Positions 52,835 through 63,752 are shown, counted from the stretch's first letter. The stretch is 64,000 nucleotides of DNA from Poa pratensis (GCA_947311845.1 CAMZMU010000059.1:55017461-55081460); one strand, 5' to 3'. Made by a program: numbers and translations. Notes: generated from the letters alone by a model not told the origin.

Positions 52835-52951
52835 TTAGGGAAGTTATTTGAGCTCAATGAGATGTCGCACTGGAGCTATTACAAGCAACGACGTCGTTCC
52901 CAGTGAATAGGTGAAAAAACGTCGCATGTGAGCTATTTGCCCCTTCCTGCC

Positions 52952-53282
52952 TACCCTAGATTGGTATTGATATGATATAGTGGTGTTACAATGGAGGCGA
53001 TCCGATCTGGGAACTCGCCGTAAGAACTAGGGTTTTGGCTTGATCCCGTCTAAGTCCTGCGAGTCCTCTTTATATACACAGAGGCTCGCTAGGTTACAAG
53101 AGTTCTACACGAAGCCGATTCTTCTTGTCTTCCAAGGCAAGTTTTACCACCGACCTTCTGGAGCCTTCCTTTGGCAGGCCGCGATCCTTGATCGGCCCAT
53201 CTTTACGTGGCCCAATAATAGCGTGATCATGAAGTCGCCGTTTTGGCCTTGAATAAGTCGCGGGTTAATTATTCCCCCGACA
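52952..53282 (-). repeat. E5 3' LTR, part right of the MULE
   Basis: Matches 60524-60863 from TACCCTAGATTGGTATTGAT to TTATTCCCCCGACA. Confidence 0.9.
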
Positions 53283-54258
53283 TTAGCCCCCAAGTGTAGC
53301 CTGAACTTCATGGAATATCTTGATATGTTTTCTTGACTTTGAAAGGTTCCTTGGACGTTTAGGCTGCACTTTTTTCTTTCTGGCTTGCACTTCCTTGCTC
53401 TGCGACTCATGATCACGTTGGACTGGCTTTTACTCGCACTTTTGGGGCGGCCTTGAAAATGCATCTGACTTCGTGAGCTTCTTACTCTGTCAAGGTTTGC
53501 CTGATAGCTTCAACACTTGATGATGACCAATCTTCAAATTTTTGATAACAATATGCTGTAGCCCCCAAGGATTGAGCTGATGTGATTTGACAATCATCTC
53601 AATTCTTCTCAGAGGTTTTGAAGATCGTCACCTGTAGCTTGATATCATAGATAAGAAACAATTGTTAAGATATAAGCAATTGCAATTGGTGTTGCCGTAC
53701 TATAAGCAGTACATTGACCTCTAGTTAGGCCTTTCTGAATCCATTAAGTGGGCACTCGCGCGACTCAGTATTTCCTAGGAACATGTGTGTTCAGGGTCGA
53801 GAGCGGCCATGATAGGCAATCAAGCTCGATTGACGCCACACCCCAGTACTTTGGACGCATAATGCAAGTTGCAATCCGACTTAAGGTAAGTTTGATAGTT
53901 GCCAGTAGGTTGGCTGTTTCAGGGTACAAAGCCCCCAAGAAACAAATGATATATAGCTATAACAGCTTTGTTTATGATGACACATAAGGTCGCGCCTTGG
54001 TGGCAACCGAGTGTTATACATAGGGTTGGGTCGCACGTAGGCGGCGATCCCAGTTTGAGACATACGGCCGCGCCTAGGTGGCGGCCGATTTCTGATACAT
54101 AAGGTACGGCCGCGCCTAGGTGGCGGCCGATTTCTGATACAGGTGTTGCAGGTCGCGCCTAGGTGGCGACCAATTTTGAAGCAAGAGCCCTTAGTGGCTA
54201 GGATGATACTCAGCTATAGGCAGCTGGAAAAGATGAAACTTAGCTCTGATTAGCTTTT
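53283..54258 (-). other. E5 3' UTR and polypurine tract
   Basis: No gene. ACTTGGGGGCTAA (minus, 53283-53295) abuts the LTR. 53978-54180 holds four ~50-bp units around GGCCGCGCCTAGGTGGCGGC. 53690-53890 is homologous to E1 4560-4790. Confidence 0.7.
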
Positions 54259-55349
54259 TTATGTGTAGTAAGGTCGCAGTTGCGCGACGTTCCAAGGGCG
54301 AGGCGCTTCTAGACGATCCTCGAAATCATGGCGATCACTGCTTTCTTCTCTCACATCCAGCAGATAGTACGATCCATTGTTTAGTTTTTTGCTGATGATG
54401 TAGGGTCCTTCCCATGGAGAAGATAGCTTGTGCATTCCCTTATGGTCTTGCTTGAGTCGCAGCACTAGGTCTCCTTCTTGAAAGGTGCGGGTTCTGATGC
54501 GTCTGGCATGATAGCGTCGCAAGTCTTGCTGATACACCGCTGACCTTGATGCTGCCAAATCTCTGACCTCTTCTAATGTGTCCACAGAATCCTGCCGAGC
54601 TGCTTCATTATCTGCTTCGACATAGGCCGCAACTCTTGGTGAATCATGTATGATATCGCTGGGCATAACCGCTTCTGCTCCATAGACCATAAAATATGGT
54701 GTAAATCCTGTGGATCTATTAGGGGTTGTTCTTAAACTCCATAGCACGGCTGGCAGTTCCTCCACCCAACATCCTGGAGATGCTTCAACCTTTTCAATAA
54801 GGCGCGGCTTAATCCCATGGAGAATTTCCTGGTTAGCTCGCTCAGCTTGTCCATTGCTCTGTGGATGTGATACTGACGTGAGGTCCAGCCTTATCCCATT
54901 GTTCGCACAAAATATTTGTGTAGCTCCTTCAGAGGTGTTGCTTCCGTTGTCTGTAATGATACTATGGGGATATCCAAAGCGGAATATGACCTTCTTCAAG
55001 AACTTGACTGCTGTTTCAGCTTCACAATCTCCCACGGGTTCTGCTTCTATCCACTTTGTGAATTTGTCCACCACGACCAGGAGGTGAGTTTTTCCCGTTG
55101 GGACCGTCTGAAGGGCCCTACCATGTCAAAACCCCATACGGCGAAAGGCCATGTGATGGGTATTGTACGAAGTGCTTGAGCTGGCATATGATCTTGCCTG
55201 GCGTATCTTTGACATCCATCGCACACTCTGACAATCTGCTCAGCGTCTGCTAGCGCCGTTAACCAGAAGAAACCATGTCTGAACGCCTTTGCCACCAAAG
55301 ATCTTGACGAAGCATGATGGCCACAATCGCCTGCGTGAATTTCGTGCAA
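54259..55349 (-). pseudogene. E5 integrase
   Basis: Zinc-binding N-terminus HEIHAGDCGHHASS...CDGCQRYARQD (H-H-C-C). Core Asp in FDMVGPF, Asp in IITDNGSN, Glu in QSNGQAERANQEIL. Then SLRTTPNRSTGFTPYFMVYG and a C-terminal PWEGPYII.KKLNNGSYYL, ending at 54259. Inserts the cDNA into host DNA. One frameshift near 55075 (MVGPFRRSQREKLTS then MVDKFTKWIEAE) separates the zinc/first-Asp part from the rest. Confidence 0.85.
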
Positions 55350-55550
55350 GATTTTTCGTCCTTCTTCTGGTGATACGCATCTTTGGAATGTCCCCGCAAC
55401 GCTGCGCTTGTATAGCTCATTGTTTATTATTGTGTAGGCCTTGGATCGCCGTGTTATTTGCGCGCCTCTACTTCATCCTCTGGTAGCACTCCGCGACTTA
55501 AATATGCCATGTATGGCTCTGTCCATGCGGCTGTTCATGCAGGGCTGCGA

Positions 55551-56051
55551 CTAAAGTTGAATCATCCTCTGGCTCTGCGATGTCAATCTCTGCTGGAGGC
55601 TTAACTGATGGGTTATGCAACTCATCCAAGAAAACATTGGGCGGGACTGATTGCCTATTGGATCCAGCCGAGACAAGGCATCTGCTGCTTCATTTTGTCT
55701 TCGATCAACATGTTCAACTTGGAAGCCAGTGAAGTGTCCAGCAACTCTGTCCACCTCTCTTCTGTATGCAGCCATGTTTGCATCCTTACTGTCCCATGTT
55801 CCAGAAACTTGTTGAGCTACCAAATCTGAGTCTCCAAAGCAACGGATGCGACTGACATTCATCTCCTTTGCTATACGGAGTCCGTGAAGCAATGCCTCAT
55901 ATTCTGCTACATTGTTTGTGCAATTGAAGTGTATTTGGAGCACGTATCTTAGCTTGTCTCCCTTGGGGGAAGTGAGTACAACTCCAGCCCCCGAGCCTTG
56001 TAGCTGTCTTGACCCATCGAAGTGCATGGTCCAGTATTTTGTTTCTGCCAT
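55551..56051 (-). pseudogene. E5 second RNase H domain (RVT_3/aRNH type)
   Basis: MAETKYWTMHFDGSRQLQGS, GAGVVLTSPKGDKL, CTNNVAEYEALLHGLRIAKE, CFGDSDLVAQQVSGTW, ANMAAYRREVDRV and RRQNEAADALSRL: the Asp-Glu-Asp-Asp residues of a cellular-type RNase H. Its presence between the retroviral-type RNase H and integrase is the mark of Tat-lineage Gypsy elements. A C-terminal extension runs to 55551 in frame. Confidence 0.85.
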
Positions 56052-56133
56052 GGTGGGAGCGACTTGAATTTCTGTCCAATCATTGATGAAATCTGCGAGA
56101 GCTTGCGACTTAATTGATGTGCGCGGCTCGTAC

Positions 56134-56568
56134 TTATATGGTGTGGACCCACTCGATCGCCCACTTGGCTACTCTTCCTGTTGCTTCTCGGTTGCGGATG
56201 ATGTCTGCCAGTGGTGCCGAGCTGACCACAGTTATTGGGTGTTCCTGGAAGTAGTGCTTCAGCTTGCGACTCGCCATGAACACTCCAAACACTAGCTTCT
56301 GCCACTGAGGGTAACGCTGCTTTGAAGCCGTGAGCACTTCACTTACGTAGTATACTGGCCTTTGGACTGGGTACTCCTTTCCTGGCTCTTGTCTCTCTAC
56401 AACCATCACGGCGCTTACGGCACGAGAGTTTGCAGCTATGTACAACAGCATGGGCTCTTTATCCTTTGGAGCTGCCAGAACTGGAGCATTTGTCAACTGA
56501 ATCTTCAGGGCTGTTAAAGCTTCGTCGGCTTCTGAGTCCCAAACGAAGGTATCTGACTTTTTCAGCAA
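56134..56568 (-). pseudogene. E5 RNase H (first) with RT connection
   Basis: DEALTALKIQLTNAPVLAAP, MLLYIAANSRAVSAVMVVER, RPVYYVSEVLTASKQRYPQW and HPITVVSSAPLADIIRNREA. This is the RT-linked RNase H that removes RNA from the RNA/DNA hybrid. It is joined to RT only across a frame break near 56600. Confidence 0.8.
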
Positions 56569-56615
56569 TCTGTATAAAGGCAGGGCTTTTTCTCCCAGTC
56601 TTGATATAAAGCGAC

Positions 56616-57290
56616 TTAACGCCGCGACGCAACCGGTAAGTCGCTGTACTCCTTGATCTTTTCTGGTTTTTGGAGGTCCATTACAGCCTTTATCTTGTCA
56701 GGGTTGGCTTCGATGCCTCTTTCTGACACTATGAACCCCAATAGCTTCCCCGCTGGTACTCCAAAGACGCACTTCGTCGGGTTGAGCTTCATGTTATATC
56801 TTCTGAGATTTGTGAAGGTTTCTTCCAAGTCACTGATGAGATCCTGGCCTACTTGCGATTTAATGACATATCGTCCACATAGGCGTGAACGTTGCGACCT
56901 ATCTGCTCATGCAAGCAACTTTGAATGCACCTCTGGTAAGTCGCACCTGCGTTCTTCAATCCAAAGGGCATGCTTACATAGCAAAAGGCCCCAAAGGGTG
57001 TGATGAAGGATGTCTTTTCCTGGTCCTCCTTCTTCATCTTGATTTGATGGTAGCCTGAATAGGCGTCTAGAAAGCATAACAACTCGCATCCGGCGTTGAA
57101 TCAATCACTTGGTCAATCCTTGGCAAGGCAAATGGGTCCTTTGGACAGGCTTTGTTGAGACTGGTGTAGTCAATGCACATTCGCCATGTGCCGTTCTTTT
57201 TCATAACTAGGACTGGGTTTGCCACCCACTCCGGGTGATATACTTCTGTGATGAATCCTGCGGCCAATAGGCGAGCTATTTCTTCCCCTA
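56616..57290 (-). pseudogene. E5 reverse transcriptase
   Basis: Frames together give VANPVLVMKKNGTWRMCIDY, TSLNKACPKDPFALPRID, FLDAYSGYHQIKM (first Asp), TPFGAFCYVSMPFGLKNAGA, VHAYVDDMS (the YxDD core) and LNPTKCVFGVPAGKLLGFIV. Copies the element RNA. Breaks near 57085 (Phe then stop) and near 56850 (after YVDD). Confidence 0.85.
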
Positions 57291-57357
57291 TCGCTTTTCT
57301 CCTGTCGTCGTGGAAACGCCGCAGCGGTTGCTTTACTGGCTTGGCCAGGGGTTCACG

Positions 57358-58128
57358 TTAAGGCTGTGTTCTGCCAATTCCCTTGGTACCCCTGGCATAT
57401 CTGATGGTTTCCATGCGAAGATGTCCTTGTTTTCCTGAAGGAAAGCGATGAGTGCCCGCTCCTGTTCTTTTCCATGTGGCTCCGATGCTCGCCTGCTTGG
57501 ATGAGTCGCCAGGAACAAGGTCTATCTGCTTGGTGTCTTGGGCCGCTTTGAATTTCATTGGTGGTTCGGCAGATGGCGTGGTAACTACGCTCATATCATT
57601 GGGATCCACCTGCGACTTATAACTCTTTAGCTCTTCAGCGGCACAAGCTGATTCTGCGAAGGCTGCATCTCCCTCCTCGCACTCTATTGCTTTTTCTCTA
57701 TCGCCGTGCACTGTGATGACCCCTCTTGGTCCTGGTATCTTCAGCTGTAGGTAAACGTAGCATGGCCTGGCCATAAACTTGGCGAAGTGTTCGTCCGAAC
57801 AGGGCGTGATATGGGCTCTGAATTTTACCACTTCGAAGCATATGAACTCGCTTCTGAAGTTTTCTTCCGTCCCAAAGGTTACTCCCAGGGTTATCTTTCC
57901 CACTGGCTGTGCTGACTTTCCTGGGACGATGCCGTGAAATACGGTCGTGTGTTGCAGGCTGGAGTCCATGAGCCCCAAGCGCTTGAACGTATCGTAGTAC
58001 ATGATATTTATGCTGCTTCCCCGTCCATAAGCACTTTGGTTAGCTTGTATCCTGCTACATAAGGTGCCACAACTAGCGCCAGCTTCCCTGGTTCTCGCAC
58101 TTGCGGCGGATGATCGTCGCGACTCCAA
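57358..58128 (-). pseudogene. E5 aspartic protease and RT leader
   Basis: SSINIMYYDTFKRLGLMDSS, HGIVPG, PVGKITLGVTFGTE and ARPCYVYLQLKIPGP follow an active-site MDG(G), where one base is missing near 58020. Then an acidic linker (ECEEGDAAFAESACAAEELK). The same domain order as in E1. Confidence 0.75.
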
Positions 58129-58234
58129 GTGACTGCATGTCTGACCATTTTAGCCAATTGGGGGTTGCTGGTATCACAGCGTTTACTTGCTGGCTTCTGC
58201 GACTAATTTCTCTCCCTCTTGGAGGTGTTGATAA

Positions 58235-59978
58235 CTATTGTATGGTACTGCCCCACCTGCCTGGGGTTACTCGCATTGTGCGGCCCGGCGCCTGAACCAT
58301 GAGTCGCCCAGGGCTTCCTTCATGGTGGTTTCCCCTGTTGTGTTGGCTTTCTTCTTTCCACTTCTTGTAATAATTACATTGCGCCTTGGTATGGTCTGCT
58401 GGCCGCCCGTCGCCTCCCGTGTGAAGATCGCACGGCCGATTAAAAACTTCTTCCATGTTAATTGGACGAGAGCCGCTTCCTCGGCCTCTTCCTCGTTGGC
58501 CCCTGAAACCTCCACGTGTGTTGGCGACAAGCCCAGAGTTTCCTTCTTCACTCTTGCGCTTGTTTTGATTCGCGTTGTTGTGGCTAGTTTGTTGCTGTTG
58601 AGGCTTGCTGGTATTTTTCTTTCCTTCAACAGCGCCTTCTCCTCTTCTCCATCTGACGCATCTCGGGTCTTGTCCGAGCCAGCGTATTTGTTAGCCGCAG
58701 CCATTACCTCGCTGAGACTCTTGACCTTGCCCTTCATGCGACCTAACTTATGGATCAGTGGTTCGAACTTACAATTTTTCTCCATGACTAGGACAGCTGA
58801 GCTTGGAGGTATGTTGTCTGAGGAGTGTATAATTTCTGCCACCTCCTCATCCAGTGGCGACTTGACTCGCCTTCCTTCTGAACGCAACGCTCTAGATCTT
58901 CTATATTGCAGAGTCGCTTGCAGGTTCCTTGGAAGTTTTTGACGAAAGCGTCTTTCAACTCTTCCCAGGTATTTATGGAGTTGGGGGTAGATTTTGTAGC
59001 CATATGTGAGCCGCGCCCTCCAACATCATGTTGAGGTACCTTGCGCATATCTCTTCTGAAGCATTTAAAATACTCATCCCCATCTCGTAGTTGTTTAGCC
59101 AGGTGGTAGGGTCCATGCTGGCGTTATAGTTTGCCACCTTGCGTGGTCCTTTGAAATCTTCAGGGAAAGGTTCCGATCTGATCTTCTCAGTGAAATGCCG
59201 GACCTTGAGTCGCGAGGACAAAGCTGTGGATGTGCCCGTAGGGTTGTTAACTTCCACGAGCCGCGTCTGCATCGTTGGCATGATAGCCTGTGCTTCTGCG
59301 GCTTGTTCCTGCTGCCTCTGCGCGACCCTTGATATATCCTCGGTGGCCTGCTTTGGACGCTTCTTTCTGCTGCAATCCCGCGGCCGGCCGGTACGGGGGC
59401 TGCTGCCCCTCGGCTTCTGCCCTGTTGGCCTGTTGTAGGACAGCAGTGCTCAACATCTGTATCGCACGCCGTGCTTCAGTGTTGATTGGGTCGTCGCCTG
59501 TTGGTACCATCTGTGTCAAGATATTAGCCGCAGCATACATGTTATCGACCGGGCTTTGGTAGTGGCCTTGTGGGGTGTGAAACCTCCTTGGTTGTTGCGA
59601 TGGTAGTTGCTGGGCTTCGTGGACAATTGATGGTTCCAAAATCCTTGCGACTGGTTGGACTCCAGCAGCTGGAGTGGGTGGAAGTTCTATTGTTGGTTGA
59701 GTCGCGCGCGCTTGCGCCTGCGAGTCAACTTGTCTTTGAGTCGCGGCGAGCGCGGCTATCCTTTGCCGTTCCTGTTGGATTCCTTGGTTCACCTGTTCGA
59801 GCCTGTAGCGCTCTGCTTCCATCCTCCGAACCTCGTACAGGAGCTCGGCCCTGGCGGCCTCAATTTCTGTCGCGGACAGCGGCGTTTGCGGCTGACACCG
59901 GGATAAGTAGCGGGTTGCCGGGGGTGCCGATCTTTCGGCTTCTCCCGCAGTTCCTGACGTACTTGCACCTCCGGCCAT
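58235..59978 (-). pseudogene. E5 gag
   Basis: N-terminal coiled coil (AARAELLYEVRRMEAERYRL, then QQERQRIAALAATQRQ). Then INTEARRAIQMLSTAVLQQA, NYNASMDPTTWLNNYEMGMS, ARYLNMMLEGAAHIWLQNLP, ELKDAFVKNFQGTCKR (in another frame) and MEKNCKFEPLIHKLGRMKG with NKYAGSDK. Near the end CDLHTGGDGRPADHTKAQC may be a degenerate zinc knuckle. Frame breaks near 59260, 59040, 58880 and 58260. Forms the capsid in intact relatives. Confidence 0.8.
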
Positions 59979-60038
59979 GTAGACTCCAACTGTGCCGCCT
60001 CTTGTTCTACCACTGGTGCGTAATCCCAGTAACTTTCC

Positions 60039-60395
60039 TCAAGAGCTGGTATGATGGACCCAAATTCTTGCGAGTCCATGCTCTCCAGGACTCTTCTTCG
60101 TCACTGGCGACTCCTTCTGCTGAGTCGCCTTCTTGGGCTGAGCTAACAGATCCGCGCCAATGAAACCGACGAAGACGTTGATAGATCCAAACGGGATGAT
60201 ATGGCCGGTCTCCAGGTAATCAGCTTCTGGTCCCCAGCTTGAATCGTCAATGAGAGGTGTGCCATCGACCATGATGATGTGGCCAATGGCGAGATCTTCA
60301 GCTCCTTTCATCGATCCTGCGCGGAACGTGACGCTCTTGACCGCAGGCCCCACGGTGGGCGCCAACTGTCGTGGGTTTGTCACGTCAGATGTCAT
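60039..60395 (-). CDS. E5 leader ORF crossing LTR and primer-binding site
   Basis: ATG at 60395 is 29 bases inside the LTR. It reads MTSDVTNPRQLAPTVGPAVK, VDGTPLIDDSSWGPEADYLE, GHIIPFGSINVFVGFIG and stops near 60039. It parallels the E1 leader ORF (1506-1817). No known domain; it may be a gag N-terminal extension. Confidence 0.4.
   Translation of the reverse strand: MTSDVTNPRQLAPTVGPAVKSVTFRAGSMKGAEDLAIGHIIMVDGTPLIDDSSWGPEADYLETGHIIPFGSINVFVGFIGADLLAQPKKATQQKESPVTKKSPGEHGLARIWVHHTSS
60347..60364 (-). other. E5 primer-binding site
   Basis: Reverse complement reads TGGCGCCCACCGTGGGGC, identical to E1, two bases inside the LTR boundary. Confidence 0.65.
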
Positions 60396-60863
60396 GGATG
60401 ACTTCGTAGGTGTGGGATTTGCGCGAGTCAATCGTCTCCGAGCTTGGGATCGCAGGAAGAAGGAGAACACAGATTTACCCAGGTTCGGCCCCTCAATGTG
60501 AGGTAAAGACCTACTTCCTGCCTACCCTAGATTGGTATTGATATGATATATGTGGTGTTACAATGGAGGCGATCCGATCTGGAAACTCGCCGTAAGAACT
60601 AGGGTTTTTGGGCTTGATCCCGTCTAAGTCCTGCGAGTCCTCTTTATATACACAGAGCCTCGCTAGGTTACAAGAGTTTTACACGAAGCCGATCGTCTTC
60701 TTGTCTTCCAAGGCAAGTTTTACCACCGACTTTCTGGAGCCTTCCTTTGGCAGGCCGCGATCCTTGATCGGCCATCTTTACATGGCCCAATAATAGCATG
60801 ATCATGAAGATGAAGTCGCCGTTTTGGCCTTGAATAAGTCGCGGGTTAATTATTCCCCCGACA
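60367..60863 (-). repeat. E5 5' LTR
   Basis: 497 bp. On the minus strand it begins TGTCGGGGGAATAATTAACC and ends CCCACGACA. TATA (TATATAAAG) near 60640-60650. U5 shared with E1. Confidence 0.9.
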
Positions 60864-60974
60864 ACTGGTCTTTAAATACTCTGAAAACCCTCTCTGAATT
60901 ATAGTAAAATTTTCCGCCTCCCCTCAGTTCTCATGCCACTGGTCCAATAAGATATAAGACCAAGAGCTTTCACT

Positions 60975-61081
60975 CAGTGGTGGAGCCGCAACCCGGCAAG
61001 CCTGCGCAGCAGCCGAGGCTCCAGATGCAAACCTCACTTAGTATTTTAGCAGAAATTAAGAATAAACTAGCTCCGCCACTT
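60975..61081. mobile_element. hAT-like MITE
   Basis: Ends CAGTGGTGGAGCC and, from the right, AAGTGGCGGAGC. Flanking 8-mers CTTTCACT (60967-60974) and CTTTCACC (61082-61089) match 7/8. Confidence 0.55.
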
Positions 61082-61089
61082 CTTTCACC

Positions 61090-61509
61090 CCCGAAGCAGA
61101 TCCTCAACCCTCATATTTTTTCCCACATTATTTTTGGAGGATACTCACTCAAGATAATGTACACTCACAAGGACACGCATTGCTTTGAGGAGGAGGAGGG
61201 GGTAGGATTACATTCATCTATTTAATTCTTGTCTTACTGAAACCGTTGGCGGTTGCTAACTAAACCTAGAGAAGGGAGTTTCTGGATCATGGTTCACCCG
61301 CTCCTATGCTTAATACCGTTGGATCTTATCCGAGTAAGCTAGGGATTTGAGCTTATTGTATGGTAATAAGGTGAGGCACATTTGCTTTTTTTGTGATTTT
61401 AAAAAAACAAGAGAAGCATATTTGCTTTATTGTGATTTTTAATTATATAGCCCTACCTTATCCCTTCATCTCCAAAACTTCCCCGACCACATCTTCTTCG
61501 TTCCCTATA
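61090..61509. other. No gene recognised
   Basis: Spacer, AT-rich towards 61500; nothing supported. Confidence 0.3.
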
Positions 61510-62190
61510 CCCTAAATAAAAAATTCATCGCTCTCGACAGGCACATTGCAGGTTCTGCCGTTGCCGCAACTCCCGAGTCGGTGCGCAACTTCTTCTCCAG
61601 CCACCTGATGCCCTCTCTCGCCGGCCCTCGTTGTCTCCATGAACGATGCAGGCTGAATTCGTGCTCTCCCCATGTTTATGCTTCGAGGCGACCACCTGTT
61701 GTAGCGCAGGTGCCCGACGGCTGCAAGCGTGAGGCGACGGCGCGCTGCGACTGACTGCGAGCACGTCGGCGGTGCTGCTGCAGTGGCCGCGACGGTGATG
61801 CTATGATGCAGGTCGGCCATGCTATGACCAGCGACACACGATGCTACTAGCGGCAACACACGATGCTACGAGACTGAGCATACGGTGCTGCAAGGAGGCG
61901 ATGGTGTTGCTACCATGGTGGACGGCGATGCATGATGCTACGAGCCAAAGCATGCGCTGCTGCCACTATGCTGCAATGGCTGTCGGCCTTGCTGCGAGAC
62001 AGTCAGCAACTCAGCAAGCTTCGGTCGGCTACTTTGCAAGCTGTTGCAAGGGGATGGAGCTGCTGCAAGGTGGAGCGGCGCCGGCTGTAGTTCCCTCCCG
62101 CGCGAGTCTCTGCCCTCACCGGAGCTGGACTGTTTTTTACTGCAACCCAAATACCGAAAGATGCTCACGAAAGGAAACGACAACATGCTG
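61510..62190. repeat. Element C: GATGCTAC/GTTGCTACC repeat region
   Basis: GC-rich, with CGATGCTACGAG, CACACGATGCTAC and GTTGCTACCATGG units every 30-40 bases between 61790 and 62060. Open frames on both strands are not recognisable. Same repeat style and orientation as element A, but no clear ends. Confidence 0.45.
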
Positions 62191-62575
62191 AATTGTTGAT
62201 TTGGATTCGGTCCATGCATGTAGTGACCTGAAATCAGCAAGGCAAAAGCTATCTATCTTACATTAATTGTAGGACATGACGAGTTGAGGAAGGAGGCAGG
62301 CTTCTAATGGCGGAACCCATGTGTGTCCTGTCCTTCTCTTGTTTCAGATCGCCTTCTTCATCCCTCTCCCGCCGCCCACCGCGTGTACGATAAACAGGGG
62401 CGTAGTGGCCCAAACGATGTGGGAGGAGACGAAGTCTGCACGCGTGCGGCACAGTGCCTCTGCTGTGTTCCCATCGAGTTTGTCCTCATCCATATGCTGG
62501 GCGCAGCTACTAGAATAGCAGACCCCGGTCTTTTCCTTTCAGGTGTCTATTTTCCTGTGAGGCCCGAATATAAAT
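62191..62575. other. No gene recognised
   Basis: Spacer between C and B; TATAAATA near 62570 lies just outside element B. Confidence 0.3.
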
Positions 62576-63742
62576 AGGCGCGTGCTGGATGTCCCCGGGG
62601 AATAATTCCCTCTGATCCCCCGTCTCCAGAGGACGACACGTGTCCAATTGGCCACCCTAATCCCGCAATTGCTTCACTGAAGAAAAAAAACCGTTCGCAG
62701 CAAAAAAACCTCGAGTATAGCAAAAACAAAACAGAAAAGAGGAAACCAAATCTTGGAGCATTTCACTCGAGCACTGCCCCACCCCACCCCCCCCGGCCAT
62801 CTTGCACCACTCCTCAACAGTAGTAGCACCACTCCTCAACGCTGGTAGCACCGCCACTAAGTACTGGTAGTAACGCCGCTGTGCTCTGGCAGCACCACTC
62901 CTCAATGCTGGTAGCACCACCGCTATGCTCTGGCAGCGCCACTCCTCAACGCTGGTAGCGCCACTCCTCAGTGCAGGAAGCATCCCTAATTCCGGCTTGC
63001 AGCAGCACCGCCTGCTCCTCCCCACCTCCATCGTTAACACTTGCAGCAACGCAACCCGCCCCATGTAGCACCGGTGGCCAGCGGTCGCTGCAGCGCCGCC
63101 CGCCCCATCTAGCACCGGTGGCCAGCGGTCACAGTAGCGCCGCCCGCCCCATGTAGCATCGGTGGCCAGCTGTGGTAGCAGCGCCGCCCGCCCCTTGTAG
63201 CACCGACGGTCAACGCTTGCAGCAGCACCACCCATTCCTTGTACTGCCGGCATCAAACGTTCGTAGCAGTGCCGGCCGCCCGTCGGAGGCATCGGGTCGC
63301 TGGTTCGTCGTCGTTGGCGTGGGAGCCCAAGGCTGGCCGACGGCGATCTGGAGAGGCGGACGCGGTGGAGCAGGGCGCCGTCGTCGGCGGTCAGAGGAGC
63401 TTGACGGAGAAGGGCGAAAGAGACCGAGGCATTGCGGTGGCGTCTAGGATGTCCGTGAGCCGGGCGGCGGTCAGAGAAGGTCGGCGAGGTCGGCGCATGG
63501 CATTCCGGTCACGAGGAGGCGACGGGGGAGCTCGATGAGGTCAAGTCAGCTGTGTCGCTGAGGAGCATGTGCCGCCTCTCCCGGTCCATGCAAGGCGACA
63601 AGGAAGAAGACGGTGGAGAGAGGACGTCTGGCTAGAAAGGGAGATAGGGATGTGGTGCGCGGGGCCCACCCAACGTGGTGTCAAGTACCGAAGACGTGTG
63701 CGCGTGCGGAGCGAGCCGGAGGATCGATCCTCCGGCTGTACG
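62576..63742. mobile_element. Element B: relative of element A, opposite orientation
   Basis: Left end GGCGCGTGCTGGATGTCCCC with GACGACACGTGTCC following is close to the reverse complement of A's right end. Right end, reverse-complemented, reads TGCTAGCGTACAGCCGGAGG with ATCGATCCTCC. Inside, GGTAGCACC units (62815-63260) mirror A's GTTGCTACC array. Open frames on both strands are not assigned. No target duplication fixed. Confidence 0.4.
62815..63260. repeat. GGTAGCACC minisatellite in element B
   Basis: Units like CTGGTAGCACCACTCCTCAA (left half) and CCCCATGTAGCACCGGTGGC (right half). Confidence 0.75.
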
Positions 63743-63752
63743 CTAGCATTTT

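Larger units (their letters stand above)
46316..52942. mobile_element. Mutator-like element (MULE) with long terminal inverted repeats
   Basis: Inserted in the E5 LTR with a 9-bp duplication CTTCCTGCC (46307-46315, 52943-52951). The ~100-bp terminal repeats begin GGGAATAGTTCAGATGCGAC and, from the right, GGGCAAATAGCTCACATGCG. Both contain GCGACGTTTTTTC, ACGACGTCGTTGC and a second AATAGCTC copy in the same order. Inside: an unrecognised ORF, a SINE-like piece, a ~325-bp satellite array and a second unrecognised gene. No MURA-type transposase seen, so it is non-autonomous, in the style of a gene-carrying (Pack-) MULE. Confidence 0.85.
46159..60863 (-). mobile_element. E5: Ty3/Gypsy (Tat-lineage) LTR retrotransposon, nearly complete
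   Basis: Ends are TG...CA with an exact 5-bp target duplication ACTGG (46154-46158, 60864-60868). The right LTR (60367-60863, 497 bp) is the 5' LTR. The left LTR (46159-46315 plus 52952-53282, 488 bp) is the 3' LTR, interrupted by a Mutator-like element. Minus-strand order: primer site, leader ORF, gag, protease, reverse transcriptase, RNase H, a second RNase H, integrase, ~1-kb 3' UTR, polypurine tract. The second RNase H before integrase marks the Tat lineage. Light frame breaks occur throughout. Confidence 0.9.

Noticed and set aside
54259..59978. Endogenous pararetrovirus
   Set aside because: RT and RNase H are present, but with integrase, LTRs, primer site and a 5-bp target duplication, which fit a Gypsy retrotransposon.
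61512..63540. Several open frames of 80-210 codons on both strands
   Set aside because: They follow the GC-rich minisatellites of elements B and C; no frame has a recognisable domain.
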